Source: an uncultured Sinobacteraceae bacterium
Lineage (GTDB): Bacteria; Pseudomonadota; Gammaproteobacteria; Steroidobacterales; Steroidobacteraceae
Length of the DNA stretch: 19,638 nt
Assembly (NCBI GenBank): GCA_937902995.1
Contig: CALEKY010000084.1
Location: 1 to 19,638, forward strand
Reading direction: 5' to 3'
The position numbers and the translations under genes are program-made. Below, piece after piece: positions 6,149 to 14,590 of the stretch; the first letter of the stretch is position 1, and each line of letters opens with the position of its first letter. The notes beneath the pieces were generated by a model that did not search any database, was not told the origin of the DNA, and saw only the letters and a list, made by a program, of their open reading frames with translations.

Positions 6149-7576
6149 ATGAGTGAAGCGAGTGCCGTCAGCACGACCTACAACGACAAAGTCGTGCGTC
6201 AGTTCGCCATTATGACCGTCGTCTGGGGCGTCGTCGGCATGGCCGTCGGCGTCTATATCGCCGCGCAATTGCTCTGGCCGGCGTTGAACTTCGATATACC
6301 GTTTCTCACGTTCAGCCGGCTGCGGCCGCTGCACACCAACGCCGTGATCTTCGCGTTCGGCGGCTCGGCGCTGTTTGCCGCCTCCTACTACATCGTGCAG
6401 CGGACCTGTCACGTTCGCTTGTTCTCCGACAAGCTCGCGTCCTTCACTTTCTGGGGTTGGCAAGCCGTCATCGTGGCGGCTGCGATCACGTTGCCGCTCG
6501 GTATCACGCAGAGCAAGGAATACGCCGAGCTCGAATGGCCGATCGACCTCTTGATCGCGGTCGTATGGGTCGCTTACGGCATCGTGTTCTTCGGCACGAT
6601 CGTCAAGCGCAAGGTCAAGCACATCTATGTCGCGAACTGGTTCTTCGCGGCCTACATCATCACGATCGCCGTACTGCACATCGTGAACAACATCGCGATC
6701 CCGGTCTCCGCGTTCAAGTCGTACGTGGTCTACTCCGGTGTCGTCGACGCGATGGTGCAATGGTGGTACGGCCACAACGCAGTGGGCTTCTTCCTCACCG
6801 CCGCGTTCCTCGGAATGATGTACTACGTCGTGCCGAAACAAGTCGGCCGGCCGATCTATTCGTACCGCCTGTCGATCGTCCACTTCTGGGCGCTCATCTC
6901 GATCTACATGTGGGCGGGTCCGCACCACCTGCACTACACGACGCTGCCGGATTGGGTGCAGTCGCTCGGCATGGTGTTCTCGCTGATCCTGCTCGCGCCG
7001 TCCTGGGGCGGCATGATCAACGGCCTCATGACGATGTCCGGCGCATGGCACAAGCTGCGCACCGATCCGATCATGAAGTTCATGGTCGTGGCGCTGTCCT
7101 TCTACGGCATGTCGACCTTCGAAGGCCCGATGATGTCGATCAAGACCGTGAACGCGCTCTCGCACTACACGGATTGGACGATCGGCCACGTGCACTCCGG
7201 CGCGCTCGGCTGGGTCTCGTTCATCACCGTCGCCTGCATCTATCAGATGGTGCCGAAGCTGTTCGGTAAGACGCAGATGCACAGCGTGAAGCTCATGGAA
7301 GTGCATTTCTGGGTCGCGACGATCGGCATCGTGCTCTACGTGACGTCGATGTGGATTGCCGGCGTGATGCAAGGGCTCATGTGGCGCGCGTTGAACGACG
7401 ACGGAACGCTCACCTACACGTTCGTCGAATCGCTGAAGGCCACGTATCCGTACTACGCGGTGCGCTTGCTCGGCGGAGTGCTCTACCTCAGCGGCATGCT
7501 GATCATGGCCTACAACGTCTGGCGCACCGTACGCGAGGCGAAGCCGGCTGAAGTCGCCGTGCTGCAACCGGCTTAA
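6149..7576 (+). CDS. ccoN: cbb3-type cytochrome c oxidase subunit I
   Basis: 475 residues, the usual size, with about 12 membrane helices. Catalytic subunit of the high-affinity proton-pumping cbb3 oxidase. Metal ligands are all seen: H62 and H349 for low-spin heme b, H347 for heme b3, and H209, H259 and H260 for CuB. Y253 matches the Tyr cross-linked to a CuB His in this family. The spacing is the same as in the Pseudomonas stutzeri enzyme, shifted by two residues. Start set at ATG 6149 (GAGG at 6138-6141); an upstream in-frame ATG at 6101 would add 16 residues unlike CcoN. First gene of the cco operon, followed by ccoO after 21 bases. Confidence 0.98.
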   Translation: MSEASAVSTTYNDKVVRQFAIMTVVWGVVGMAVGVYIAAQLLWPALNFDIPFLTFSRLRPLHTNAVIFAFGGSALFAASYYIVQRTCHVRLFSDKLASFTFWGWQAVIVAAAITLPLGITQSKEYAELEWPIDLLIAVVWVAYGIVFFGTIVKRKVKHIYVANWFFAAYIITIAVLHIVNNIAIPVSAFKSYVVYSGVVDAMVQWWYGHNAVGFFLTAAFLGMMYYVVPKQVGRPIYSYRLSIVHFWALISIYMWAGPHHLHYTTLPDWVQSLGMVFSLILLAPSWGGMINGLMTMSGAWHKLRTDPIMKFMVVALSFYGMSTFEGPMMSIKTVNALSHYTDWTIGHVHSGALGWVSFITVACIYQMVPKLFGKTQMHSVKLMEVHFWVATIGIVLYVTSMWIAGVMQGLMWRALNDDGTLTYTFVESLKATYPYYAVRLLGGVLYLSGMLIMAYNVWRTVREAKPAEVAVLQPA

Positions 7577-7597
7577 CGCTCGGAGTGGAAGCGAGCT

Positions 7598-8221
7598 ATG
7601 AATCACGAAACAGTCGAAAAGAAGGTTGGCTTGTTGGGCGTGCTGATCGCCGTGGTGATCAGCATCGGCGGACTGGTCGAGATCGTGCCCCTGTATGCGC
7701 AGCGCTCGGTCGTCGAGCCCGCACCGGGCGTGAAGCCGTACGCACCGCTCGCGCTCGAAGGGCGCGACATCTACGTGCGCGAAGGCTGCTACAACTGTCA
7801 TTCGCAAATGGTGCGGCCGCTCCCTGCCGAAACCGAGCGTTACGGCCACTACTCGCTCGCCGGCGAGACCGTGTACGACCATCCGTTCCAGTTCGGGTCG
7901 AAGCGAACGGGTCCTGATCTCGCGCGCGTCGGCGGCCGCTACACGAACGAATGGCATCGCGTGCACCTGATCAACCCGCGCGACGTCGTTCCCGAATCGA
8001 ACATGCCGGGCTTTCCGTGGCTCGCCGAACGGACGCTCGATCCGCAAGCGACGCTCGCGAAGATGCGCGCGCTCAAGAAGCTCGGCGTGCCGTACACGGA
8101 TGAGGACTTCGCCTCCGTCGAATCTGCCGTCGCAGGGCGGACCGAGATGGATGCGTTGATCGAATACCTTCAATCGCTCAAGTACGTGAGCGGCAGCGCT
8201 GCCGCCAAGGGGCAGCCATGA
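7598..8221 (+). CDS. ccoO: cbb3-type cytochrome c oxidase subunit II (mono-heme)
   Basis: 207 residues. One N-terminal membrane anchor (about 11-32) is followed by a periplasmic cytochrome c domain with C64-YN-C67-H68 in the typical EGCYNCHSQMVRP context and an axial Met at M136 (SNMPGFPWL). It passes electrons from CcoP to the CcoN hemes. The YGHYS (82-86) and FGSKRTGPDL (99-108) segments are standard for the family. A GGAG at 7580-7583 is rather far from the ATG. The stop TGA overlaps the ccoQ start by one base pair step (ATGA at 8218-8221). Confidence 0.97.
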   Translation: MNHETVEKKVGLLGVLIAVVISIGGLVEIVPLYAQRSVVEPAPGVKPYAPLALEGRDIYVREGCYNCHSQMVRPLPAETERYGHYSLAGETVYDHPFQFGSKRTGPDLARVGGRYTNEWHRVHLINPRDVVPESNMPGFPWLAERTLDPQATLAKMRALKKLGVPYTDEDFASVESAVAGRTEMDALIEYLQSLKYVSGSAAAKGQP

Positions 8222-8370
8222 CACTCCTTCGCAGTCTCATCACCGTCGTTCTGTTCGTCGCCTTCGTGGCGCTGTGGGTGTGGGCGTGGCGCAAGGACCG
8301 GCAGGAGGACTTCGCCGCTGCCGCCCGTCTGCCGCTTGAAGAAGACATGCCGAAGATCGAGAGCAAATAA
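8218..8370 (+). CDS. ccoQ: cbb3-type oxidase small subunit IV
   Basis: 50 residues: one membrane helix (about 6-24), then WRKDRQEDFAAAARLPLEED. A short helix followed by a charged tail between ccoO and ccoP is the usual CcoQ layout; CcoQ/FixQ stabilises the complex and the CcoP interaction. The ATG overlaps the ccoO stop as ATGA, and AAGGGG at 8207-8212 gives a good ribosome site. Only two bases separate its TAA from the ccoP ATG. Confidence 0.9.
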   Translation: MTLLRSLITVVLFVAFVALWVWAWRKDRQEDFAAAARLPLEEDMPKIESK

Positions 8371-8372
8371 CC

Positions 8373-9401
8373 ATGCTGACCGGAAGCGCAAGTCTGTTCG
8401 TCATCGTCTTCACGCTGGTCAACATCCTGGCCTGCGTCTGGTTGATGTGGTGGACGTCGAAGAAACGCGACGCGGAAGAGACGACCGATTCATCTGGCGG
8501 TGTCGCCAAGACCGGCCACGTGTGGGACGGCGATCTCGAGGAATACAACAATCCCCTGCCCCGCTGGTGGCTGGGATTGTTCCTCATCACGATCGTGTTC
8601 TCGCTCGCCTATCTGGTGATCTATCCGGGCCTCGGCAATTTCGACGGCATCAAAGGCTGGTCGATGTACTCCGCCTACGAGCGCGAGATGCAGGCTCAGC
8701 AAGCAAGGCTCGAGGAGCGACTTTCGCAAGTGAAGGACAAGACGCTGCGCGAGCTCGCGACGGACGAAAGCGCCATGTCGATGGCGAGGAACTTGTTCGC
8801 CAACAACTGCTCGACGTGTCATGGCTCGGATGCCCGCGGTGCGAAGGGCTTCCCCAACCTCACCGACGACGACTGGCTGTGGGGCGGCTCCGAAGAAGCC
8901 GTACTCGAAACGATCGCCAACGGCCGCCGCGGCGTGATGCCGGGTTGGGCTGCCGCGCTCGGCGATCAGGGCGTCAACGAAGTTGCGTCCTATGTCGTGA
9001 GCCTGAGCGGACGCGATGCACCGAAAGACTGGGTTTCCGCCGGGGAGAAGCATTTCGCCGCGATGTGCGCCGCTTGCCACGGCGTCGACGGCAAGGGCAA
9101 TCAGCTGCTCGGCGCGCCGAATCTCACCGATAACGTGTGGCTGTACGGCGGCGACTTCGAATCGATCCGCACCACGGTTGCCAACGGCCGCGACAACGAG
9201 ATGCCGGCGCACGCGCCGCTCCTCGGCGACATGAAGGTGCGTTTGCTCGCGGCCTACGTGCTCTCGCTGAATCCATCGCGGGATTCCGGCAAAGACAGCG
9301 GGTTCGACGTCAAAGAAAATGCCGAATTGAGCAAGGCCGAAACGCAAACCGCTGACCCGGCCGGCGCCACGAGTACAACCGAAAACGAAGCATCAGGGTG
9401 A
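8373..9401 (+). CDS. ccoP: cbb3-type cytochrome c oxidase subunit III (di-heme)
   Basis: 342 residues. Two membrane helices (about 7-27 and 64-84) surround a short cytoplasmic loop, giving the longer two-helix form of CcoP. Two cytochrome c domains follow: C146-ST-C149-H150 with axial M189 (MPGW), and C232-AA-C235-H236 with axial M277 (MPAH). It receives electrons from soluble cytochromes and passes them to CcoO. A C-terminal tail of about 40 residues (from 301), rich in S, T, D and E, is longer than in many CcoP proteins. Six bases separate it from the next gene. Confidence 0.97.
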   Translation: MLTGSASLFVIVFTLVNILACVWLMWWTSKKRDAEETTDSSGGVAKTGHVWDGDLEEYNNPLPRWWLGLFLITIVFSLAYLVIYPGLGNFDGIKGWSMYSAYEREMQAQQARLEERLSQVKDKTLRELATDESAMSMARNLFANNCSTCHGSDARGAKGFPNLTDDDWLWGGSEEAVLETIANGRRGVMPGWAAALGDQGVNEVASYVVSLSGRDAPKDWVSAGEKHFAAMCAACHGVDGKGNQLLGAPNLTDNVWLYGGDFESIRTTVANGRDNEMPAHAPLLGDMKVRLLAAYVLSLNPSRDSGKDSGFDVKENAELSKAETQTADPAGATSTTENEASG

Positions 9402-9407
9402 TATGTC

Positions 9408-9722
9408 ATGGCTGCACACGAGGAGATCGTCGAGACAACGACTCGGTGGTCGCGTCTACGCCAAGATGTCGGCGTGGTTCTCTGGTGCAGCTTTCTTGCC
9501 GCCTGTGTTGCGACGATGTTGTTTTTCGCAGTTTTCGACCCCGTCTATTTGAAGCAAGACGACGACCCTCCCCCCTGGTTGGCCGATCGTCGTACAGGGT
9601 ACGCGATCGGCTTCTTTTTCTTTTGGGTTGTCACGACGATTTCGGCGAGCTTGACGGCATGGTTGATCGACACGCGCGCATCCGACGAAGTCGATTCGTC
9701 TAACGTCCGTCCAGGATCATGA
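9408..9722 (+). CDS. Unrecognised two-helix membrane protein in the cco operon
   Basis: 104 residues, not recognised. It has a polar N-terminus, a helix at about 21-43 (VGVVLWCSFLAACVATMLFF), an acidic/proline loop (KQDDDPPPW at 49-57), a second aromatic-rich helix at about 64-87, and a polar tail. Its position (six bases after ccoP, ATGA overlap with ccoG) makes it part of the oxidase assembly operon. It is not CcoH by layout: CcoH/FixH has one N-terminal helix and a periplasmic domain of about 120 residues. Possibly a lineage-specific accessory subunit or assembly factor. GGGTGA at 9396-9401 is a likely ribosome site. Confidence 0.82.
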   Translation: MAAHEEIVETTTRWSRLRQDVGVVLWCSFLAACVATMLFFAVFDPVYLKQDDDPPPWLADRRTGYAIGFFFFWVVTTISASLTAWLIDTRASDEVDSSNVRPGS

Positions 9723-11107
9723 CTCGCGAACCTCCGAATGCCCCGCAGGACAGCCTCTACGCTGCGCATCAAAAGGTCTATCCGCGCGAGGTGACCGGCC
9801 GGTTCAACCGGCTGCGAACCGTCGCCGTCATCCTCTTACTCGGTTTGTTCTATGCGATGCCGTGGGTGCGCTGGGACGGACACCAAGCGCTGCTGTTCGA
9901 CCTGCCCGCGCGCAAGTTCCACGTGTTTGCGCTCACGTTCTTTCCGCAGGATTTCTTCCTGCTGACGTGGCTGCTGATCATCGCCGCCCTCTCCTTGTTC
10001 TTCTTCACGGCGCTCGCCGGCCGGCTGTGGTGCGGCTATGCCTGTCCGCAAACGGTCTGGACACAGATCTTCGTGTGGATGGAACGGCTCGCCGAGGGTA
10101 CGCGCCAGCAGCGCATGAAGCTCGATCGCGGTCCGTGGAACTTCAACAAGATCTGGCGCAAGACGGCCAAGCAGACGATGTGGATCTCGTTTGCGCTGTT
10201 CACCGGCTACACGTTCGTCGGCTACTTCACGCCCATTCGCGAGCTCACGGATCACGTGCTGACGGCATCGCTCGGCAAATGGGAGCTGTTCTGGACCTTG
10301 TTCTACGGCTTCGCCACCTACGGCAATGCCGGCTACATGCGCGAACAGGTCTGCAAGTACATGTGTCCCTATGCGCGGTTCCAAGGTGCGATGTTCGATC
10401 GCAATACGCTCATCATCGCGTACGATGCCGCTCGCGGCGAGCCGCGCGGCTCGCGCCCGCGCAAAGTCGATCCACGCAGCCGCGGTCTCGGCGATTGCAT
10501 CGATTGCACCTTGTGCGTGCAGGCCTGCCCCACCGGCATCGATATTCGTAAAGGATTGCAGCTCGAATGCATCGCCTGCGCAGCTTGTATCGATGCGTGC
10601 GACACCGTGATGGACCAGATGGGCTATCCGCGCGGGCTCGTGCGCTACACGACTCAGAACGCGACGGACGGCAAACCGACGCGCATTCTGCGGCCGCGCG
10701 TCATCGTGTACGGAACGCTCCTTACGCTGTTGATCTCCGGCTTCGCCTTCGCCGTCGCCTCTCGCCAGCTCATCGAGCTCGACGTGCTGCGCGATCGCAA
10801 TGCCTTGTACCGCACGCTCGACGACGGCCGAATCGAGAACGTCTATACGTTGCGCATCGTGAACAAGGATGGCGCCCCGCACACGCTGACGCTGCGCGTC
10901 GAAGGTCTGCCGGGTGCTGAGCTCGATGCGGAAACACCGACATTGCGTGTCGAGCCGAGCTCCGTCCAGAGCGTGCCGGTTCGCGTGCGTGCCCCTGCAG
11001 GAAGCGTTGCCGGCGGCGTCGATGTGCGTATCGTCGCCGAAGAAGCCGACGGCAAGGCAAAGAAGGTCGAATCGAAGGCGCGGTTCATCGCCCCGGTGAC
11101 ACCATGA
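9719..11107 (+). CDS. ccoG: Cytochrome c oxidase accessory protein CcoG (RdxA/FixG)
   Basis: 462 residues. An N-terminal region with several membrane helices contains the Cys-Pro motifs C105-GYA-C109-P and C212-KYM-C216-P. A bacterioferredoxin-like domain follows with two 4Fe-4S motifs: C260, C263, C266, C270-P and C284, C287, C290, C294. Another helix (about 328-347) leads to a periplasmic immunoglobulin-like domain at about 355-458, as in FixG. CcoG/RdxA is thought to reduce Cu(II) to Cu(I) for CuB insertion into CcoN. The start overlaps the preceding gene (ATGA 9719-9722) and the stop overlaps ccoI (ATGA 11104-11107), so ccoH is absent from its usual place. Confidence 0.97.
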   Translation: MTREPPNAPQDSLYAAHQKVYPREVTGRFNRLRTVAVILLLGLFYAMPWVRWDGHQALLFDLPARKFHVFALTFFPQDFFLLTWLLIIAALSLFFFTALAGRLWCGYACPQTVWTQIFVWMERLAEGTRQQRMKLDRGPWNFNKIWRKTAKQTMWISFALFTGYTFVGYFTPIRELTDHVLTASLGKWELFWTLFYGFATYGNAGYMREQVCKYMCPYARFQGAMFDRNTLIIAYDAARGEPRGSRPRKVDPRSRGLGDCIDCTLCVQACPTGIDIRKGLQLECIACAACIDACDTVMDQMGYPRGLVRYTTQNATDGKPTRILRPRVIVYGTLLTLLISGFAFAVASRQLIELDVLRDRNALYRTLDDGRIENVYTLRIVNKDGAPHTLTLRVEGLPGAELDAETPTLRVEPSSVQSVPVRVRAPAGSVAGGVDVRIVAEEADGKAKKVESKARFIAPVTP

Positions 11108-13572
11108 GCGATCGACACGATGAGCCGCGTTGCTTTCATTGTCAGGAGCCGCTCGCAGGATCGACACTGACGGCACGCATCGGCACGCGGCTCGAGCCCG
11201 TCTGCTGTCCCGGTTGTCAGGCCGTTGCCGAAATGATCTCCGGCAGCGGGCTCGCCGACTACTACATTCGCCGTACGACACCTTCGCCGCGGCCGGCGAC
11301 TGAAGAAGCCTCTTGGCAAGCGTATCTCGAACCGCAAGTGGCGGCCGCATTCGTCTCGCGCGGTCCTGCGGTCGATAGCGTCGAGCTGCTGATCGAAAAC
11401 CTGCGCTGCCCTGCCTGCGGCTGGTTGATCGAGCGCGCGGTCGGCGCAATTCCTGACGTGAAGACGGTCGACATCAACGCCGGTCTCGGGCGCGCGCATA
11501 TCGAATGGACGGCGGGCGCGTCGCGTTTCGAGCAGATCATGCGCACGATTGCGCAGCTCGGATACGTGCCGCACCCGGTCACTGAAGAAACGACGTCCCG
11601 CGTCTACTGTGCCGAGCGGCGATCGATGTTGAAGCGCTTCGTCGTTGCCACCTTCGGCATGATGCAGGTGATGATGTTCGCCGTCGCCGGTTATTCGGCC
11701 GAGCTCGGCGGCGAGCGGATCGATCCAACGCTCGAACACTACTTTCGGCTCGTGAGCTTGCTCGTCAGCGTGCCGGTGCTCTTCTATGCGGGTCAGCCGT
11801 TCCTCGCGAATGCCTGGAACAGCTTACGCACGCGCTCGGTCAGCATGGATCTCACCGTGAGCGCTGCGCTGGTGCTGGCCTTCGTCGCGAGCACTTGGAA
11901 CACGTTCGCTGGACACGGCGAGGTCTATTTCGACTCGATCACGATGTTCGTGTTCTTCCTGACGCTCGTCCGCTTGATCGAGCTGATCGTCCGCCATCGG
12001 ACGAGCTCCGTCGCCGACGCACTGGCGCGGCATCTGCCGGCGACTGCGCAGCGAGTCGTCGGCGAGAAGGTCGAGAGCGTTCCGATTGGGCAGCTGCGTC
12101 GCGGCGATGAAGTCATCGTCCCGAGCGGTGCGATCGTGCCCGCCGATGGCTACATCGTCGAAGGCACGACGCTGCTCGACGAATCGTTGTTGACGGGAGA
12201 ATCTCTGCCCGTTGCTCGGCGCGTCGGCGACCGGGTCGCCAGCGGCAGCATCAATACGGGCTCTCCAGTGCGTATCGCCGTCACCGCGACCGGATCGAGC
12301 ACGGTCTTATCGAACATCGTGAATCTCTTGCGGCGCGCGCAGACTCGCAAACCGCCGGCAATGCGTACCGCGAATCGGGCCGCTGCCGTCTTCTTGCGCG
12401 TGGTGCTCGTTGCCAGCGTCGTCGTATGCGCCACCTGGCTTGCAGTCGATCCGCAACGCGCATTCGCAGCAACGCTTGCTGTGCTCGTCGTGGCGTGTCC
12501 GTGCGCGTTCTCGATCGCCACGCCCGCTGCACTTGCCGCAAGCACGGCGCGTCTTGCGCGGCAAGGTGTCCTGGTCACGCGCCCGGAAGCGCTCGAAACG
12601 CTCGCCGATATCGACCATGTCATTTTCGACAAGACCGGAACGCTGACGCGCGGCGAGATCCAGCTCGCAGGATGCGAAGTCGTCGGCAGCCGTTCCCGCG
12701 AAGAATGTCTGGCTATTGCCGCAGCGCTCGAGCGCTCTTCAGGGCATCCGATCGCGAGCGCTTTCCGCAACATGGAGACGGCCGGGCTTACGGCCACCGA
12801 CATCGCGACGGTGCCGGGTTTCGGTATCGAGGGCACGATCGATGGCAAGCGCTACCGGATCGGCATCTCCGCATTTGCCGCCGAGCTGCGTGGCGTCGCC
12901 GTTCCGCGCACCGGCGAGCACATCGACGCCACGACCATCGTGCTCGGCGACGAACATGAAGCGTTGGCGGTATTCACTCTGTCCGATGCCTTGCGCGAGG
13001 ACAGTCCCGCCGCCGTCGAAAAGCTGCGCGCACTCGGCATCGACAGCGAGATTCTGAGCGGCGACGGCAGCTCGGCCGTGGCCGCGATCGCCAAGCGCTG
13101 CGGCGTGTCGCGCTTCTTCGCACGCCGTACGCCCAACCAGAAACTCTCGCGTGTGCACGAGCTGCAATCGCAAGGCAGGCGGGTGGCCATGGTCGGCGAC
13201 GGAATCAACGATGCACCCGTGCTGGGCGCTGCGAATGTATCGATTGCGATGGGACGCGGTGCCGCGCTCGCGCTGGCCGCCGCCGATGTGATCTTCGTGT
13301 CGGAACGCCCCTCCGCGCTTGCCGGTGTGGTTCGAACGGCACGCCGCACGGCGCAGATCGCGCGCCAGAATCTGCTCTGGGCCGGTCTCTACAATTTCAG
13401 TGCGCTGCCGCTCGCCGCGCTCGGCTACATCCCGCCCTGGGCTGCGGCGCTCGGCATGTCGGCAAGCTCGCTGTTCGTGCTGTTGAATGCGTTGCGCCTG
13501 CTGCCGCGCGAATCCGCACGTAAGGTGAGCGTGACGCGCGAGACGAGAACTGCGCTCGCAACATCCGCCTAG
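11104..13572 (+). CDS. ccoI: P1B-type copper-exporting ATPase for cbb3 oxidase assembly
   Basis: 822 residues. A Cys-rich N-terminus (C10-FH-C13 and C34-C35-PG-C38) precedes an HMA-type domain (C102-PA-C105). About eight membrane helices follow, with the ion-path motif C465-P-C467 in VACPCAFSIATPAA. The actuator motif TGES is at 364-367, the phosphorylated D509 lies in DKTGTLT, the H548-P549 dipeptide in SSGHPIA, and the hinge GDGINDAP at 698-705. CcoI/FixI moves Cu across the inner membrane for CuB loading of CcoN and differs from CopA by this N-terminal Cys cluster. It overlaps ccoG by four bases, and ccoS follows after 13 bases. Confidence 0.97.
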   Translation: MSDRHDEPRCFHCQEPLAGSTLTARIGTRLEPVCCPGCQAVAEMISGSGLADYYIRRTTPSPRPATEEASWQAYLEPQVAAAFVSRGPAVDSVELLIENLRCPACGWLIERAVGAIPDVKTVDINAGLGRAHIEWTAGASRFEQIMRTIAQLGYVPHPVTEETTSRVYCAERRSMLKRFVVATFGMMQVMMFAVAGYSAELGGERIDPTLEHYFRLVSLLVSVPVLFYAGQPFLANAWNSLRTRSVSMDLTVSAALVLAFVASTWNTFAGHGEVYFDSITMFVFFLTLVRLIELIVRHRTSSVADALARHLPATAQRVVGEKVESVPIGQLRRGDEVIVPSGAIVPADGYIVEGTTLLDESLLTGESLPVARRVGDRVASGSINTGSPVRIAVTATGSSTVLSNIVNLLRRAQTRKPPAMRTANRAAAVFLRVVLVASVVVCATWLAVDPQRAFAATLAVLVVACPCAFSIATPAALAASTARLARQGVLVTRPEALETLADIDHVIFDKTGTLTRGEIQLAGCEVVGSRSREECLAIAAALERSSGHPIASAFRNMETAGLTATDIATVPGFGIEGTIDGKRYRIGISAFAAELRGVAVPRTGEHIDATTIVLGDEHEALAVFTLSDALREDSPAAVEKLRALGIDSEILSGDGSSAVAAIAKRCGVSRFFARRTPNQKLSRVHELQSQGRRVAMVGDGINDAPVLGAANVSIAMGRGAALALAAADVIFVSERPSALAGVVRTARRTAQIARQNLLWAGLYNFSALPLAALGYIPPWAAALGMSASSLFVLLNALRLLPRESARKVSVTRETRTALATSA

Positions 13573-13585
13573 AGGAGTGCACGGC

Positions 13586-13753
13586 ATGGAAATCCTTTAC
13601 GTTCTGATTCCGCTCACGCTGATCCTCGTGGCAGCCGGCTGCTGGGCATTCTTCTGGGCCGTGGATTCCGGGCAGTTCGACGATCTCGACTCGCCGGGTT
13701 GGGACGCTTTGGACGATCGTGAGCCGAATTCAGGCGGAGCTCGCGAAGGTTAG
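13586..13753 (+). CDS. ccoS: cbb3-type oxidase assembly protein CcoS
   Basis: 55 residues. One membrane helix (about 4-25) is followed by the CcoS signature FFWAVDSGQFDDLDSPGWDAL and a short acidic tail. CcoS is needed for heme b and CuB maturation of the oxidase in Rhodobacter and related bacteria. AGAGGAG at 13571-13577 provides a strong ribosome site. The gene is too short for many gene finders but is unambiguous by motif and position after ccoI. Eight bases separate its TAG from the next ATG. Confidence 0.95.
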   Translation: MEILYVLIPLTLILVAAGCWAFFWAVDSGQFDDLDSPGWDALDDREPNSGGAREG

Positions 13754-13761
13754 CTCGCGCC

Positions 13762-14466
13762 ATGTTGAGTCTGACGCTCACTGCAGCCTTCATCGCCGGT
13801 TTGGCCGGCAGCGCGCATTGCTTCGGGATGTGCGGCGGCATGGCGGGCGCGCTCGGCGTGCGGGCGCGAATGCAAGGCGAGTCGCCTAGGAACGCGTTTG
13901 CGCTCGCCAGTCTGTACCAAATCGGTCGTGTGCTCGGTTACGCGGCGATCGGCACCATCGGCGGCGCCTTCGGCCACTCCGCGCATTGGGCGCTGAGCCT
14001 CACGCGCTACGAAGGCGTGCTCCGTGCAGCCGCCGGCATCCTCACGATTCTGATCGCGATTCGCATCCTGTCGCATTGGAATGCGTTCGCGCCCTTGGAG
14101 CGCTTCGGCGCTCGGCTTTGGACGCAACTGCAACCGCTCACCAAGCGAGCTTCGAACAGCAATCACTGGCTCGGCCATCTCGCGCTCGGACTGCTGTGGG
14201 GATGGCTGCCTTGCGGCCTGGTCTATTCGATGGTGCTGATGACGTTCGCCGCCGGCAGTGCGCCTGCAGGTGCTGCAGTGATGATCGCGTTCGGTCTGGG
14301 CACCCTGCCCTCGATGCTCACGAGCACCCTGCTCGCCGGCACCGTTCCCAACCTCAGCCGACAGCCTTGGTTCAAACACGTAACCGGCACGGCGATGCTC
14401 GTCTTCGGCGTTTGGATGATCTTGGCGGCACAGATGCCGCATAGTGCGTCAATGCACATGCATTGA
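13762..14466 (+). CDS. SafE/DsbD_2-type membrane protein (cbb3-linked, likely metal-related)
   Basis: 234 residues with about six membrane helices. The family hallmarks are seen: GLAGSAHC20-FGM-C24-GGM near the N-terminus and GLLWGWLPC151-GLVYSM in the middle, i.e. one Cys-containing motif in each half of the repeat. Databases label such proteins 'sulfite exporter TauE/SafE family'; they often close ccoGHIS operons and are better viewed as DsbD-like thiol or copper transport proteins. The C-terminal ten residues (MPHSASMHMH) carry three Met and three His, suggesting metal binding on one membrane face. Sulfite export is not supported by context. It is the last gene of the cco block. Confidence 0.85.
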   Translation: MLSLTLTAAFIAGLAGSAHCFGMCGGMAGALGVRARMQGESPRNAFALASLYQIGRVLGYAAIGTIGGAFGHSAHWALSLTRYEGVLRAAAGILTILIAIRILSHWNAFAPLERFGARLWTQLQPLTKRASNSNHWLGHLALGLLWGWLPCGLVYSMVLMTFAAGSAPAGAAVMIAFGLGTLPSMLTSTLLAGTVPNLSRQPWFKHVTGTAMLVFGVWMILAAQMPHSASMHMH

Positions 14467-14467
14467 T

Positions 14468-14534
14468 CAGTTGCTAGTGAACGTTGACGGTTGATGGCGG
14501 ATGCGGCGCTCAGCGCGCCGCAATAGTTGACGGC
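14468..14534. repeat. GTTGAC-type heptamer repeats after the cco operon
   Basis: Starting at the stop of the SafE-like gene, near-7-mers of the type GAACGTT, GACGGTT, GATGGCG run to the hairpin at 14503-14521, and AGTTGACGG recurs at 14525-14533. This is the same family as the TTGATAG/TTGACAG repeats at 15320-15335 and 15429-15444. Confidence 0.45.
14503..14521 (+). terminator. Candidate terminator hairpin after the cco operon
   Basis: GCGGCGC (14503-14509) pairs perfectly with GCGCCGC (14515-14521) around the loop TCAGC, 36 bases after the last stop codon. It is flanked by direct repeats GTTGACGG (14483-14490 and 14526-14533). There is no T-run. Confidence 0.45.
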
Positions 14535-14557
14535 GAAAGCAACGCTGAAGGCTGCAG

Positions 14558-14581
14558 TTGGCGATGCGCGGATCGCGCCAA
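14558..14581 (-). terminator. Candidate hairpin between convergent genes
   Basis: TTG-GCGAT (14558-14565) pairs with ATCGC (14572-14576) and CAA (14579-14581) around GCGCGG, with a two-base bulge. It lies 10 bases past the stop of the minus-strand microprotein gene and may end transcripts from either side. Confidence 0.35.
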
Positions 14582-14590
14582 TCGATGGGC

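Noticed and set aside
6095..8224. 709-codon open frame on the minus strand opposite ccoN and ccoO
   Set aside because: It is antisense to two unambiguous oxidase genes. Its translation is rich in R, H, D, E and V with no domain, typical of the mirror frame of a GC-rich gene.
9836..11449. 537-codon minus-strand frame opposite ccoG and ccoI
   Set aside because: Antisense shadow of two genes with full metal-binding motifs; no ribosome site or domain.
13762..14466. Sulfite exporter function for the SafE-like protein
   Set aside because: The family name alone suggests it; position in a copper-oxidase assembly operon and Cys/Met/His motifs point to metal or thiol handling.
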